DNA from: Methylophilaceae bacterium | Lineage (GTDB): Bacteria > Pseudomonadota > Gammaproteobacteria > Burkholderiales > Methylophilaceae | Assembly (NCBI GenBank): GCA_018398995.1 | Contig: CP073759.1 | Location: 930,001-994,000 of the forward strand | DNA: 64,000 bases | Direction of reading: 5' to 3' | In this document: positions 21,944 through 31,773 of the stretch, one piece after another | Layout of the letters: each line of letters begins with the position of its first letter | Numbering within the stretch: position 1 is the first letter of the stretch | Translations under genes and position numbers: made by a program | The notes under the pieces: model-generated | The model's database searches: none | Told to the model about the DNA's origin: nothing | The model's input: the letters and a program-made list of their open reading frames with translations, nothing else

Positions 21944-22525
21944 ATGATTGATAAAACCATACTCAGTATTATTGCAATTGGGCTTACTTTGCTCGCTTTT
22001 GTGCCCTATATCACTGGAATTTTAAAAGGCATCACAAAACCACATGTCTTCTCATGGATCATTTGGGGCTCAACCACTTTCATTGTTTTTCTTGCGCAAT
22101 TGGAGGGTCATGCTGGTATTGGCGCTTGGCCTATTGGTGTCTCGGGCGCAATGACTGTCTTGGTTGCTTTTTTAGCCTATCTAAAACGAAGTGACATCAC
22201 GATTACCAAAAAAGACTGGCTATTTTTTGGTGTTGCCATGTCCGCTCTACCCCTCTGGTATTTGATGTCCGATCCTTTATGGGCAGTCGTAATGTTGACT
22301 TTAGTCGACACATTAGGCTTTGCACCCACTGCAAGAAAAGTCTATCACGCGCCTTATTCTGAACCCATATTTTTTGTTGCACTGTTCTTTGTACGCAATA
22401 TGCTTGTGTTATTTGCACTTGAGCATTACTCCGCCACAACCGTCTTATTTCCGGCAGTCATTGCAATTGCCTGCTTACTATTGATCACACTGATGATCAT
22501 CAGAAGACACCTCATTGTTCGCTAA
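21944..22525 (+). CDS. Uncharacterised multi-pass membrane protein
   Basis: 193 aa with about seven hydrophobic segments. An early KPHVFSWIIWG segment near 31-41 recalls the proline-His/Gln plus Trp pattern of PQ-loop/SemiSWEET-type membrane proteins; a related VYHAPYSEPIFF segment near 145-155 may be the second half of an internal duplication. I do not recognise a defined family and assign no substrate. It is divergent from ubiC and convergent with recG, whose stop codon overlaps this one. Confidence 0.75.
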   Translation: MIDKTILSIIAIGLTLLAFVPYITGILKGITKPHVFSWIIWGSTTFIVFLAQLEGHAGIGAWPIGVSGAMTVLVAFLAYLKRSDITITKKDWLFFGVAMSALPLWYLMSDPLWAVVMLTLVDTLGFAPTARKVYHAPYSEPIFFVALFFVRNMLVLFALEHYSATTVLFPAVIAIACLLLITLMIIRRHLIVR

Positions 22526-24570
22526 ACTTTCACTAGATCAACCCCATGCCGCATCCAGCGTTGCAAGTGTTGGTCAACTGCTTCTGGATGTTGTGTGAGC
22601 AGATCATCAGCCATGTTTTTAGCTTGCTGTAACAAATCTTCATCGCGCGTTAAATCAGCAATTTTTAACATGGGTACGCCACTTTGCCTTGTCCCCAAGA
22701 ACTCTCCCGGTCCTCGCAAATGCAAATCAGCTTGCGCAATGGCGAAGCCATCTGTGTTTTCATAAATGACTTTAAGCCGAGCACGTGCCATTTCTGATAA
22801 CTTATTTTGATAAAGTAAAATACATGTACTTTTTGCTGCACCGCGTCCAACGCGTCCTCGAAGCTGATGTAGCTGGCTTAGCCCCATGCGCTCGGCATGT
22901 TCAATCACCATTAAACTGGCATTGGGCACATCCACCCCAACTTCTATCACTGTGGTTGCTACCAATAACTGGATTTTACCCAAGACGAAGGCCTGCATCA
23001 CCGCTTGCTTCTCTGCGGGCTTCATACGTCCATGCAACAAACCAACACTCAAGTCTACAAAGTTTTGCTTTAAATTCTCATATGTTTCTGTTGCTGTTTG
23101 TAATTGCAAAATCTCTGACTCTTCTATCAAAGGGCAAACCCAATACGCCTGACTGCCTGCTTGGCAAGCCTCACGTACGCGCTGCAAAATCTCTTCACGC
23201 CGTTGATCTGAAATTAGTTTGGTGACCACAGGTGTTCGCCCAGGCGGCAGCTCATCAATGACTGACACATCCAAATCGGCGTAATAGCTCATGGAAAGTG
23301 TACGTGGAATTGGCGTGGCAGACATCATCAATTGATGGGGCTCGGGTTGGCCTTTTTTGCGTAATGCCAATCGTTGTTGGACGCCAAAACGATGCTGTTC
23401 ATCAATAATCGCTAATCCCAACTTATCAAATTGCACCGCATCTTGAAACAACGCGTGGGTACCCACTGCAAGTTGGGCCTGCCCGCTGGCAATTGCTTGC
23501 TGGGCTGATTCTCTGTCTTTTTTATGTTGACTACCAGTTAACCAAGCAATATTGATATTAAGTGGTGCTAGCCATATTTCAAACTTCTTATAATGCTGCT
23601 CTGCCAACAATTCAGTTGGCGCCATCAAAGCTACCTGCCAACCATGCTCAATCGCTTGCAAGGCGGCCATACAAGCAACGATGGTTTTGCCACTCCCCAC
23701 ATCACCCTGCAACAAACGCTGCATTGGATGCGCTTGTGTTAAATCTTGACTAATTTCTTGAATGACTTTTTGCTGAGCAGTGGTTAATGCAAATGGCAAG
23801 TCTTGTAACAGTTGCTTAACTAATGTGTGCGACACAGCTATTTGTGGCGCATCTATGCTGCGTCTTTTTGCATAGTGTTTACGCATAGAAAGCTGTTGCG
23901 CCAATAACTCATCATAAGCCAATCTGCGCCACTCAGGTGTTGACTGCTGCTCTAATGCAGTTAAATCGGCATCTGGTTCTGGAGAATGCAATGCACGAAT
24001 ACTGCTAGCAAAAGTGGGCAAATTCAACGCGGCATAGGCAGATGCTGGTAACGTTTCTTCAAACAACTGTGCATCTCGCATCACCGTTTCAATTGCTTTA
24101 CGAACCGCTGGCTGGGTAAGGCCAGCAGTCGTCGGATAAATTGGTGTTAGTTGTGCATTGACTACAGTTGACTCACGCACCGCTTTGCATTGGGGATGCA
24201 CCATTTCATAACCAAAAAAACCATGCCGCACTTCACCATATACGCGCAATTGATTGCCCACTTTTAAGGCATTAATTTGACTTGGATAAAAGTGGAGAAA
24301 ACGCAACGTTAATTGTCCACTAGCATCCTCTATACGTGCAATCAGTGCTTTTCTTGGCTGATAAGTGACTTCTGCATGTACGATCTCACCTTGCACCTGC
24401 GCTGATTCACCCAGCCGCAAATCACGAATAGCGACTATGCGTGTTTCATCAATATAGCGCAGTGGCAAATGCAACAGCAAATCCTGCGGATGACTGATCC
24501 CTAACTTAGCAAGGTTAGCAATCAGTGGCTTAGAAAATGACTTTATTTCTGAAAGTTGCATTGATTGCAC
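22522..24570 (-). CDS. recG: ATP-dependent DNA helicase RecG
   Basis: A branch-migrating helicase that remodels stalled forks and Holliday junctions. It is 682 aa, the normal length. The N-terminal wedge/OB domain is at about 50-150. Helicase motif I is GDVGSGKT near 290, motif II DEQH near 390 (IIDEQHRFGVQQR) and motif VI QLRGRVGRG near 570. The C-terminal part has the family segment GPGEFLGTRQSG. The stop overlaps that of the convergent membrane-protein gene. Confidence 0.97.
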   Translation of the reverse strand: MQSMQLSEIKSFSKPLIANLAKLGISHPQDLLLHLPLRYIDETRIVAIRDLRLGESAQVQGEIVHAEVTYQPRKALIARIEDASGQLTLRFLHFYPSQINALKVGNQLRVYGEVRHGFFGYEMVHPQCKAVRESTVVNAQLTPIYPTTAGLTQPAVRKAIETVMRDAQLFEETLPASAYAALNLPTFASSIRALHSPEPDADLTALEQQSTPEWRRLAYDELLAQQLSMRKHYAKRRSIDAPQIAVSHTLVKQLLQDLPFALTTAQQKVIQEISQDLTQAHPMQRLLQGDVGSGKTIVACMAALQAIEHGWQVALMAPTELLAEQHYKKFEIWLAPLNINIAWLTGSQHKKDRESAQQAIASGQAQLAVGTHALFQDAVQFDKLGLAIIDEQHRFGVQQRLALRKKGQPEPHQLMMSATPIPRTLSMSYYADLDVSVIDELPPGRTPVVTKLISDQRREEILQRVREACQAGSQAYWVCPLIEESEILQLQTATETYENLKQNFVDLSVGLLHGRMKPAEKQAVMQAFVLGKIQLLVATTVIEVGVDVPNASLMVIEHAERMGLSQLHQLRGRVGRGAAKSTCILLYQNKLSEMARARLKVIYENTDGFAIAQADLHLRGPGEFLGTRQSGVPMLKIADLTRDEDLLQQAKNMADDLLTQHPEAVDQHLQRWMRHGVDLVKV

Positions 24571-24598
24571 TCATTCACGTTGCTTATTGATGAATAAT

Positions 24599-24982
24599 TT
24601 AACTCAACTCCATCACTGCATCCGCCTCAACCAAAGCACCTTTTGGTAGTGAAGCCACACCCACAGCAGCACGTGCTGGATAGGGTTCAGTAAAGTATTC
24701 CGCCATGACAGTATTAACTAAAGCAAAATGATTTAAATCAATTAAAAAAACATTCAGCTTCACAATATCACCCATCGACCCGCCAGCCGCCTCAGTCACC
24801 GCTTTTAAATTATCAAACACACGACGCACTTGCGCTTCTATGCCGTCAACCAACGTCATGTGTTCTGGATCTAATCCAATTTGACCCGATAAATACACTG
24901 TTTTACCAACCTGTACCGCTTGTGAGTAGGTACCAATCGCGGCTGGCGCATGTATAGTTTGAATGATTTTCTTATCTGCCAT
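24599..24982 (-). CDS. ridA: RidA-family reactive enamine/imine deaminase
   Basis: A 127-aa YjgF/YER057c/UK114 protein. The family detoxifies 2-aminoacrylate by hydrolysing reactive imines. The conserved [20 protein letters not shown] (about 17-36), the catalytic Arg in [20 protein letters not shown] (the YPARAAVGV core near 103-111) and a C-terminal Glu are present. It lies 22 nt downstream of spoT and is likely cotranscribed with it, as is common in proteobacteria. Confidence 0.93.
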   Translation of the reverse strand: MADKKIIQTIHAPAAIGTYSQAVQVGKTVYLSGQIGLDPEHMTLVDGIEAQVRRVFDNLKAVTEAAGGSMGDIVKLNVFLIDLNHFALVNTVMAEYFTEPYPARAAVGVASLPKGALVEADAVMELS

Positions 24983-25004
24983 CTCTATTATTCACTCTCT
25001 CTCA

Positions 25005-27212
25005 TTAAATTTTTTGTTCTCTGTATTTACCTTTTAAACGATTAATGCGCACTACTTCGGGTATCTTACGCAAGTTTCGTATTAGCTCTGCTAAATGCAC
25101 ACGATTATGCACCTGCACCGTAAAATTAATCGTAATGTACTGGCTTCCATCTGGCTCTTCTGCACTCACATTATCAATGTTCGATCCTGCATCTGAAATC
25201 CCTGCCGCCAATTTTGCCAACATGCCTCTTTCGTTCACCACAACAATCCGCAAATCAACCCTAAATAAACGCTTATCATCTGCATCCCATTCAACATCTA
25301 ACCATTTATCTGGGTCTAATTTAAACTTGCTAATTGCGTTGCAATCGTGAGTATGAATCACCAAGCCTTTGTCTTTGTTGATGAAACCTAAAATAGGATC
25401 GCCAGGAATCGGCCTGCAACATTGTGCAAACTGAACTGCCATGCCTTCAGAACCTCGAATCGTGATTTTATCAAATGACTTTTGCCCATTAGGCTCCGCG
25501 TGGTGATGATCGCTAGCGAGCAACTGATGCGCTACCATTAAACTAATCCGTTTACCCAAACCAATATCAGCTAAAATTTCAGTTTTATCTTGCGCACCAT
25601 AATCACGCATCACTTTATTCCATTGTTGTGCTGTAATCTGTCCAGGTTCAACATGCAATGCTCTTAGTGCAGTATTCAGCATACGCTCACCAAGGTGCGT
25701 AGATTCGGTTGCCTTAATTGATTTCAAGTAATGCCGTAAATGTGAGCGCGCTTTGCCGGTCACCACATAATTCAACCATGCTGGATTTGGCTTGGCCAAG
25801 GCAGAGGTAATAATTTCCACGTGGTCGCCATTTTTCATCTCTGTTCGCAATGGTGCCAGCTCATGATTAATCTTAACCGCAACACAGCAATTACCTACAT
25901 CAGTATGGACTGCATATGCAAAATCTACCGCGGTTGAGCCTTTAGGCAAAGCTAAAATATTGCCTTTAGGGGTAAATACATATACTTCGTCTGGAAATAA
26001 ATCCACCTTGAAATGCTCTAAGAACTCGTGGCTATCATCGCTTTCGGTTTGAATTTCTACTAAGCGTTGCAACCATTGATGGGTTTGCTGTTGCAGTCTG
26101 GTTAAATGCGCGTCGTTTGTTTTATAAAGCCAATGCGCGGCAACACCAGTCTGCGCAATATCATGCATGGCAACACTACGAATTTGAATTTCTATTGGCG
26201 TCCCATAAGGACCAAATAATGTCGTATGAAGTGACTGATAGCCATTGACTTTAGAAATCGCAATATAATCTTTAAACTTACCTGGAATCGGCTTGTATAA
26301 ACTATGCAGGCTACCCAAAGTCAGATAACAAGTTGGCAGATCGTTCACCAGCACGCGAAACCCGTAAATATCACCCACTTGCGATAATTTGAGGCCTTTG
26401 TTAATCATCTTTTTATAGACACTGTAAAGATGCTTTTCTCGACCTTCCACATTTGCTTCAATGCCCGACTCAGCAAGCTTGGTTTTAATCGACTCTAACA
26501 TTTTATAGATCACTTCTTTGCGATTGCCACGCGCGGTTTTAATCGCTTTTGCGATCACGTTATAACGATTGGGATAGATATACCTGAAACTTAAATCTTC
26601 AAGCTCTTGGTAAATCACATTAAGCCCTAAACGATTGGCGATTGGGGCGTAAATATCCAACGTTTCCTGTGAAATTCGCCGCTGCTTTGCTGGCTTCATC
26701 ACATCTAAAGTTTGCATATTATGCAAACGGTCTGCCAATTTAACCAAAATCACCCGGACATCTTGACTCATTGCCAGCAGCATTTTTCGCACATTTTCTG
26801 CTTGTGCTTGCACCGCTGTTTGCAACTCAATTTTGTCTAGCTTAGTAAGGCCATCAACCAAATCTGCAACTTGTTTACCAAAACGCTCACTCAAATCTTC
26901 CTTGGACACTTCAGAATCTTCAACGACATCGTGCAACAAAGCAGCCAGCAGCGTTGGTACATCTAAATGCAATTTGGCTAAAATACAAGTAACAGCAACT
27001 GGGTGAGAAATATAAGGTTCGCCAGAACGGCGCGTTTGTCCTTTGTGGACTGCATCACTATAACGATAAGCATCCCAAACCTGCTCTATCTCGGCTTGCG
27101 ACAAGTAGGCTCTTAATATCGTGGTTAGCTGTGAATGCTCAGTATCTGCAGGCAACAAGGGTTGCTCTTCTGCAAAAGGCGCCGCTGACGAATGTTGAGC
27201 GGTTTTAGGCAT
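25005..27212 (-). CDS. spoT: Bifunctional (p)ppGpp synthetase/hydrolase (SpoT/Rel)
   Basis: The central enzyme of the stringent response. It is 735 aa in four parts. The HD hydrolase domain has H70 and HD at 94-95 (LLHDVVEDS) and looks intact. The synthetase domain has YGFRVLV and GKFKDYIA...NGYQSLHTT; the FKD form is that of bifunctional enzymes. The TGS domain is near 410-475 (VYVFTPKGNILALPKG), followed by a zinc-finger-like CC region and a C-terminal ACT domain. It is downstream of rpoZ and gmk in the standard gmk-rpoZ-spoT-ridA order. Its product would act on the rrn and ribosomal-protein promoters with GC-rich discriminators in this window. Confidence 0.96.
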   Translation of the reverse strand: MPKTAQHSSAAPFAEEQPLLPADTEHSQLTTILRAYLSQAEIEQVWDAYRYSDAVHKGQTRRSGEPYISHPVAVTCILAKLHLDVPTLLAALLHDVVEDSEVSKEDLSERFGKQVADLVDGLTKLDKIELQTAVQAQAENVRKMLLAMSQDVRVILVKLADRLHNMQTLDVMKPAKQRRISQETLDIYAPIANRLGLNVIYQELEDLSFRYIYPNRYNVIAKAIKTARGNRKEVIYKMLESIKTKLAESGIEANVEGREKHLYSVYKKMINKGLKLSQVGDIYGFRVLVNDLPTCYLTLGSLHSLYKPIPGKFKDYIAISKVNGYQSLHTTLFGPYGTPIEIQIRSVAMHDIAQTGVAAHWLYKTNDAHLTRLQQQTHQWLQRLVEIQTESDDSHEFLEHFKVDLFPDEVYVFTPKGNILALPKGSTAVDFAYAVHTDVGNCCVAVKINHELAPLRTEMKNGDHVEIITSALAKPNPAWLNYVVTGKARSHLRHYLKSIKATESTHLGERMLNTALRALHVEPGQITAQQWNKVMRDYGAQDKTEILADIGLGKRISLMVAHQLLASDHHHAEPNGQKSFDKITIRGSEGMAVQFAQCCRPIPGDPILGFINKDKGLVIHTHDCNAISKFKLDPDKWLDVEWDADDKRLFRVDLRIVVVNERGMLAKLAAGISDAGSNIDNVSAEEPDGSQYITINFTVQVHNRVHLAELIRNLRKIPEVVRINRLKGKYREQKI

Positions 27213-27229
27213 ACAATTTAAACAGACAA

Positions 27230-27436
27230 CTAGTTTTTATTTAATAGCTCTAACCCTACTTTGCCTGCTGCAATTTCACGCAACGCAATCACAGTTGGTT
27301 TATCACGCGAACCATGCATGCTGACTAAAGGATCAGAACCGTTGGCAATTTGACGTGCGCGGTAGGCTGCCACCAGTGTCAATTGAAAGCGATTTGGAAT
27401 ATTATTTAAACAATCATCTACAGTAATACGTGCCAT
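27230..27436 (-). CDS. rpoZ: RNA polymerase omega subunit
   Basis: A 68-aa protein with the N-terminal [19 protein letters not shown] signature and the conserved [10 protein letters not shown] helix. Omega helps assemble RNA polymerase and forms a ppGpp-binding site with beta-prime. It is encoded between gmk and spoT, the usual context. Confidence 0.97.
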   Translation of the reverse strand: MARITVDDCLNNIPNRFQLTLVAAYRARQIANGSDPLVSMHGSRDKPTVIALREIAAGKVGLELLNKN

Positions 27437-27453
27437 GGTGAATACCCTTTAAA

Positions 27454-28065
27454 TTAAATCAGTGTTTGAATTAACGCGCTATGGCGCTTTAGTTGTGTCT
27501 CTGTTTTTAGTCGTTGCGCTTGAATAATCGCAATCAAGTCTTGCAAAGCAAGATCAAATCGATCATTGATTGTAACATAGTCGAACGCCACTAAGTGACG
27601 CATTTCTTCACGCGCCGCCGCCAAGCGCTCGGCAATGACGGCTTCACTATCTTGTGCTCTATTCTTTAGGCGTTGCGCTAAAGTTTCAATAGAAGGGGGC
27701 AGTATAAAAATACTCACCGCCTCTGGAAATAACTGTTTGACTTGTGCAGCGCCTTGCCAATCAATTTCCAAAATCACATCGTCACCCGCTGCTAAAGCAG
27801 CCTTTACCGACCGCTCAGAAGTGCCATAACGCGCGCTGTGCACTGTTGCACTTTCTAAAAATCCACCCGCTTCAAAAATTGCTAAAAACGCTTCTTCATT
27901 CACAAAATGATAATCCACACCATCTTGTTCACTTGGTCGCGGTTTTCTTGTGGTATGAGAAATAGAGAGTCGCACACGCATCTCTTTTGCCAACAACGCT
28001 TTTACCAAACTGGTTTTACCTGCACCAGATGCAGCAGTAATAATAAATAAGTTACCTGAAATCAT
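27454..28065 (-). CDS. gmk: Guanylate kinase
   Basis: Phosphorylates GMP to GDP. It is 203 aa, the normal length. The P-loop ASGAGKTSL is near residues 13-21, and the GMP-binding SHTTRKPRPSEQDGVDYHFV segment, with Arg and Tyr contacts, is near 36-55. It is first in the gmk-rpoZ-spoT-ridA run, 17 nt before rpoZ. Confidence 0.97.
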   Translation of the reverse strand: MISGNLFIITAASGAGKTSLVKALLAKEMRVRLSISHTTRKPRPSEQDGVDYHFVNEEAFLAIFEAGGFLESATVHSARYGTSERSVKAALAAGDDVILEIDWQGAAQVKQLFPEAVSIFILPPSIETLAQRLKNRAQDSEAVIAERLAAAREEMRHLVAFDYVTINDRFDLALQDLIAIIQAQRLKTETQLKRHSALIQTLI

Positions 28066-28107
28066 GCGTCTATTTTAGTTGATTTTATGGGTAAAGATGA
28101 CGAAATA

Positions 28108-28971
28108 TTATTCTATGTTCTGAATCTGCTCACGCATTTGCTCAATCAAAACTTTCAATTGCATGGAAATTTGTGTGGTTTCAATTGCAACCGATTTAGC
28201 GCCTAATGTATTCGCTTCGCGGTTCATTTCTTGCATTAAGAAATCCAATTGCTTACCAACCATGCCGCCTGTAGATAAAAGACGCTTCACTTCATGCACA
28301 TGAGCATCCAAACGCGATAACTCTTCATCGACATGAATACGCTGGGTGTATAGGATGATTTCTTGACGGATACGTTCTTCGTCATGACTTAATTGCGCCT
28401 CATATAATTTTGCTAGCAGTCTATCTTGATGCGCCTTTACCATGGTTGGCAACATCGGCTTCACCGTCACAATCAGCGATTCAATTTCTGTTAAACGGGC
28501 AAGAATTATGGCTTTTAATTGTTCACCCTCACGCGCTCTGGCTGCAATTAAATTGTCCAATGCAATAGTTAGCACCGCTATGCTATCTTGAGTTAAAGCA
28601 TCGCCGTCTAATACCGGGGTCACCATCACACCTGGCATACGCAAAACATCGATTACATTCACTGCTTGGCTAGCTGGAAAGTAATCAGCCGCCGCTTCAA
28701 CCGATGCAGCAATCTGTTGCAGAACCGCATGATTCAGCTCAATCGTTTCTTGGTCCACTGGCTTAGATAAATGCAGGCGACACTCAACTTTGCCACGACC
28801 CAGTTTTTCTTTTAGCAGCTGGCGCACTTGTGCTTCTAGTGCTCGAAAACTATCGTCTATCTTGAGCTGCAGCTCAAGATAGCGTTGATTAACGGAGCGC
28901 AACTCCACTTGCAATACGCCATTATTGGTATTGCGCTCATGTGATGCGTAGCCTGTCATACTGGTAATCAT
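28108..28971 (-). CDS. yicC: YicC-family endoribonuclease
   Basis: A 287-aa YicC/YloC protein, the normal length. The N-terminus is MITSMTGYA, followed by the SVNQRYLELQLKI segment, and the C-terminal DUF1732 part contains GKQLDFLMQEMNREANTLGAK compressed to the FLMQEMNREANT core near 255. E. coli YicC has been described as an endoribonuclease. It sits 42 nt upstream of gmk and could be cotranscribed. Confidence 0.95.
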   Translation of the reverse strand: MITSMTGYASHERNTNNGVLQVELRSVNQRYLELQLKIDDSFRALEAQVRQLLKEKLGRGKVECRLHLSKPVDQETIELNHAVLQQIAASVEAAADYFPASQAVNVIDVLRMPGVMVTPVLDGDALTQDSIAVLTIALDNLIAARAREGEQLKAIILARLTEIESLIVTVKPMLPTMVKAHQDRLLAKLYEAQLSHDEERIRQEIILYTQRIHVDEELSRLDAHVHEVKRLLSTGGMVGKQLDFLMQEMNREANTLGAKSVAIETTQISMQLKVLIEQMREQIQNIE

Positions 28972-29101
28972 GTCGGTTTATTCAAAAAAAGATTTCAATC
29001 TTAAAGTAAATACTGATAATTGTATCAAATCCAGTTGATTTCATGAGAAAATGTCTAGCACTTTATGATGGGTAATATCTTATTTCAACACAATAATTAA
29101 C

Positions 29102-30049
29102 ATGGAAAAAGCGAATAATCAAACTTTACCCATTGGTTATCAACTACAACACTATACCATCACCAAAGTGTTAAGCACGGGTGGTTTTAGTTTTGTCTAT
29201 CTTGCACAAGATAGCGATAACAATACGGTTGCCATCAAAGAGTATATGCCAACGGGACTAGCGTTACGCGAGCAGGGCGCCACGGTCATGTTAAGTTCCA
29301 ATGCTGATGCAACAGCCTTTAAACACGGCCTCAAGTGTTTTTTTGAAGAGGGCTTGGCACTTGCAAAGATTAATCATGAAAATATCGTGCGCGTCACTAA
29401 CTTCTTTAGAGAAAACAACACGGTTTATATGGTCATGCAATACGAGCGTGGCAGATCGATGCAAGCTTCAATTCTTGCTGAAACCGAGCCAGTCAGCGAG
29501 CAGTTTGTACGGCGAGTCTTTGGCGAACTCCTGAATGGATTGAGAGAGGTGCACTCACAAAAACTATTACATCTAGATATTAAACCTGCCAATATTTATA
29601 TCCGATTAGATGGCTCTCCCGTATTATTAGATTTTGGCTCCGCCAGACAAACATTATCAGAAGCACAATCGAAGTTACCGGCCAGCTTTACTTCAGGATT
29701 TGCACCACCAGAACAGTATTACGACCGCAAGAAATTAGGTCCATGGAGTGATATCTACAGCATTGGGGCAAGCATGTATTCTTGCTTATCAAGAGCCGCG
29801 CCCATTGCCGCTAATAAACGGCTTAAAAAAGATTTTCTACCGTCCGCCTTTAGTATTGGTGAGGGCATTTATAGTCCTGAGTTACTCGCCATTATTGATA
29901 GTTGTTTGCAATTGGATTATTTAGATAGGCCACAAAGGGTATTTGCTTTACAAAAAGCATTAATGAACCCTGCCGCGGCTGCCCAACCTAAAAAATTAAC
30001 TATTGCTCAAAAAATTCAAGCTGTTTTTAGCAGAGTCCCATTACGATAA
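29102..30049 (+). CDS. Eukaryotic-like Ser/Thr protein kinase
   Basis: A 315-aa soluble kinase with the full catalytic set. The Gly-rich loop is STGGFSFVYLA (about 25-35), Lys46 lies in VAIKEY, the catalytic loop is HLDIKPANI (D159) and the DFG motif is D177. APPEQ stands in the position of the APE motif. It has no membrane helix or sensor domain. It is followed 2 nt later by a PP2C phosphatase, so the two form a reversible phosphorylation pair. Substrates are unknown. The C-terminal ~30 residues are basic and low in complexity. Confidence 0.93.
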   Translation: MEKANNQTLPIGYQLQHYTITKVLSTGGFSFVYLAQDSDNNTVAIKEYMPTGLALREQGATVMLSSNADATAFKHGLKCFFEEGLALAKINHENIVRVTNFFRENNTVYMVMQYERGRSMQASILAETEPVSEQFVRRVFGELLNGLREVHSQKLLHLDIKPANIYIRLDGSPVLLDFGSARQTLSEAQSKLPASFTSGFAPPEQYYDRKKLGPWSDIYSIGASMYSCLSRAAPIAANKRLKKDFLPSAFSIGEGIYSPELLAIIDSCLQLDYLDRPQRVFALQKALMNPAAAAQPKKLTIAQKIQAVFSRVPLR

Positions 30050-30051
30050 CG

Positions 30052-30981
30052 ATGAAATTCACGATATATCAACATAGTCGCCAAGGTCAAAGAGCCTACA
30101 ACGAAGATAGGTTAGCCTACTCCTATAGCAAAGATAGCTTATTACTGGTATTAGCAGATGGCATGGGTGGGCATCGACATGGCGAAATTGCGGCACAACT
30201 TGCCATTCAAACCTTAACCGATGCTTTTCAAAGGCTCGCTAGACCCCTGCTTAATAGTCCGGCCAAGTTTTTGACTGATCATATCCAACAGGTACACGAT
30301 ATGATTGAAAATGTCACCGAAAGCCAACAGTTATCTGAGTCGCCGCGCACCACTATTGTCGCTGCCATTATTCAACGCGGCTTTCTGTATTGTGCGCATG
30401 CGGGCGATTCTCGTCTATATCATTTTAGAGGCAAGCATTTACTTTTCCGCACTGAAGATCACTCGATTGTGCAATCTTTATACAATCGTGGCCTGATTAG
30501 CAAGCATGAAATGGCAACGCATCCCTATAAAAACAAAATTCACAATTGTATCGGTGGTAAAGAGGCAACTAAAATTGATCTTTCAGACAGAATGGAACTC
30601 GCAGAAGGGGATACAGTACTACTCTGTACTGATGGGCTTTGGGGCTGTTTAAAAGACGCAGAAATTAAAAAAATCCTCAATACGCATGACAATGTGGCAG
30701 AAGCAACAAATGTATTGATGGATGCCGCAGAAAAAGCATCCAATGAGTATGGTGATAATTTGAGCGCGATTACCCTACAATGGGGTGATAAACAATTAAG
30801 TGATCATGTTGTGTTTACACAGGCAATGCCCTTTAGTGAAACCACAACGATTATTAATCCTGTCACCTATAGCCCTAGCAATGTGCATCAAGTTGATGAT
30901 TTTACAGATGATGACATTGAGAAAACCTTAGCCGAGATTCAAGCGGCGCTCAATAGAACCAAACCAAAAAAAGGAATTTAG
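30052..30981 (+). CDS. PP2C-type protein phosphatase
   Basis: A 309-aa metal-dependent Ser/Thr phosphatase of the PrpC/Stp type. The metal-binding motifs are NEDR (D19), ADGMGGH (D36), HAGDSRLYH and LLCTDGLW, and the last acidic residue is in YGDNLSAI. A 55-residue acidic tail follows the domain. It is the natural antagonist of the preceding kinase, with which it is cotranscribed. The start is supported by the 2-nt spacing from the kinase stop. Confidence 0.94.
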   Translation: MKFTIYQHSRQGQRAYNEDRLAYSYSKDSLLLVLADGMGGHRHGEIAAQLAIQTLTDAFQRLARPLLNSPAKFLTDHIQQVHDMIENVTESQQLSESPRTTIVAAIIQRGFLYCAHAGDSRLYHFRGKHLLFRTEDHSIVQSLYNRGLISKHEMATHPYKNKIHNCIGGKEATKIDLSDRMELAEGDTVLLCTDGLWGCLKDAEIKKILNTHDNVAEATNVLMDAAEKASNEYGDNLSAITLQWGDKQLSDHVVFTQAMPFSETTTIINPVTYSPSNVHQVDDFTDDDIEKTLAEIQAALNRTKPKKGI

Positions 30982-31038
30982 CGCCCTATCTCTGTTGCAT
31001 GTTTTATAATAGGCTTTTTTATCAAAAGCTTATCCAAC

Positions 31039-31767
31039 ATGCCATCTGTTCATCGCCCCAGCAACCGTGAGAATAATCAATTACGTCAAATTGACATCAT
31101 TCGACATTACACCAAACATGCAGAAGGTTCAGTCCTGATTAAGTTTGGTGATACACATGTGCTATGCACAGCCAGTGTAGAAGAAAAAGTACCAGGCTTT
31201 TTAAAAGGACAAGGACAGGGATGGGTAACAGCAGAGTACGGTATGTTGCCGCGTTCTACAGGTAGCCGCATGCAACGAGAGGCGGCTAAGGGCAAGCAAT
31301 CTGGCCGCACGCAAGAAATTCAGCGCTTAATAGGTCGAAGCTTGCGCGCGGTAATTGATTTAAAAAAATTGGGTGAGCGCACAATTCATTTTGATTGTGA
31401 TGTAATTCAAGCTGATGGCGGTACGCGGACCGCTAGCATCACCGGCGCCTATGTTGCTATGCACGACGCCATTACGTATTTACTGAGTAAAAACTTACTC
31501 GCAGCATCTCCACTTACCAATGCGGTGGCGGCTGTTTCTGTTGGCGTTTACAAGGGGTCGCCAGTATTAGATTTGGATTATATTGAAGACTCTGATTGTG
31601 ACACAGACATGAATATTGTCATGACCAGTAGCGGTGGTTTTGTTGAAATTCAAGGTACAGCAGAAGGCGCACCGTTTAGCCGCGAAACCATGACCACCAT
31701 GACTGATTTGGCAGAGCAGGGCATCAAACAACTACTCGCATTACAAAAACAAGTGTTAGGTATCTAA
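31039..31767 (+). CDS. rph: Ribonuclease PH
   Basis: A phosphorolytic 3'-5' exoribonuclease that trims tRNA 3' ends. It is 242 aa, standard. It has the N-terminal [13 protein letters not shown], the [14 protein letters not shown] core near 68-81 and the phosphate-binding [10 protein letters not shown] segment. It is upstream of rdgB (6 nt), the common proteobacterial pairing. Confidence 0.97.
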   Translation: MPSVHRPSNRENNQLRQIDIIRHYTKHAEGSVLIKFGDTHVLCTASVEEKVPGFLKGQGQGWVTAEYGMLPRSTGSRMQREAAKGKQSGRTQEIQRLIGRSLRAVIDLKKLGERTIHFDCDVIQADGGTRTASITGAYVAMHDAITYLLSKNLLAASPLTNAVAAVSVGVYKGSPVLDLDYIEDSDCDTDMNIVMTSSGGFVEIQGTAEGAPFSRETMTTMTDLAEQGIKQLLALQKQVLGI

Positions 31768-31773
31768 AACAAT

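Noticed and set aside
21676-21951. Plus-strand ORF of 91 codons antisense to ubiC
   Set aside because: The opposite strand carries a clear chorismate lyase; this frame has no recognisable features.
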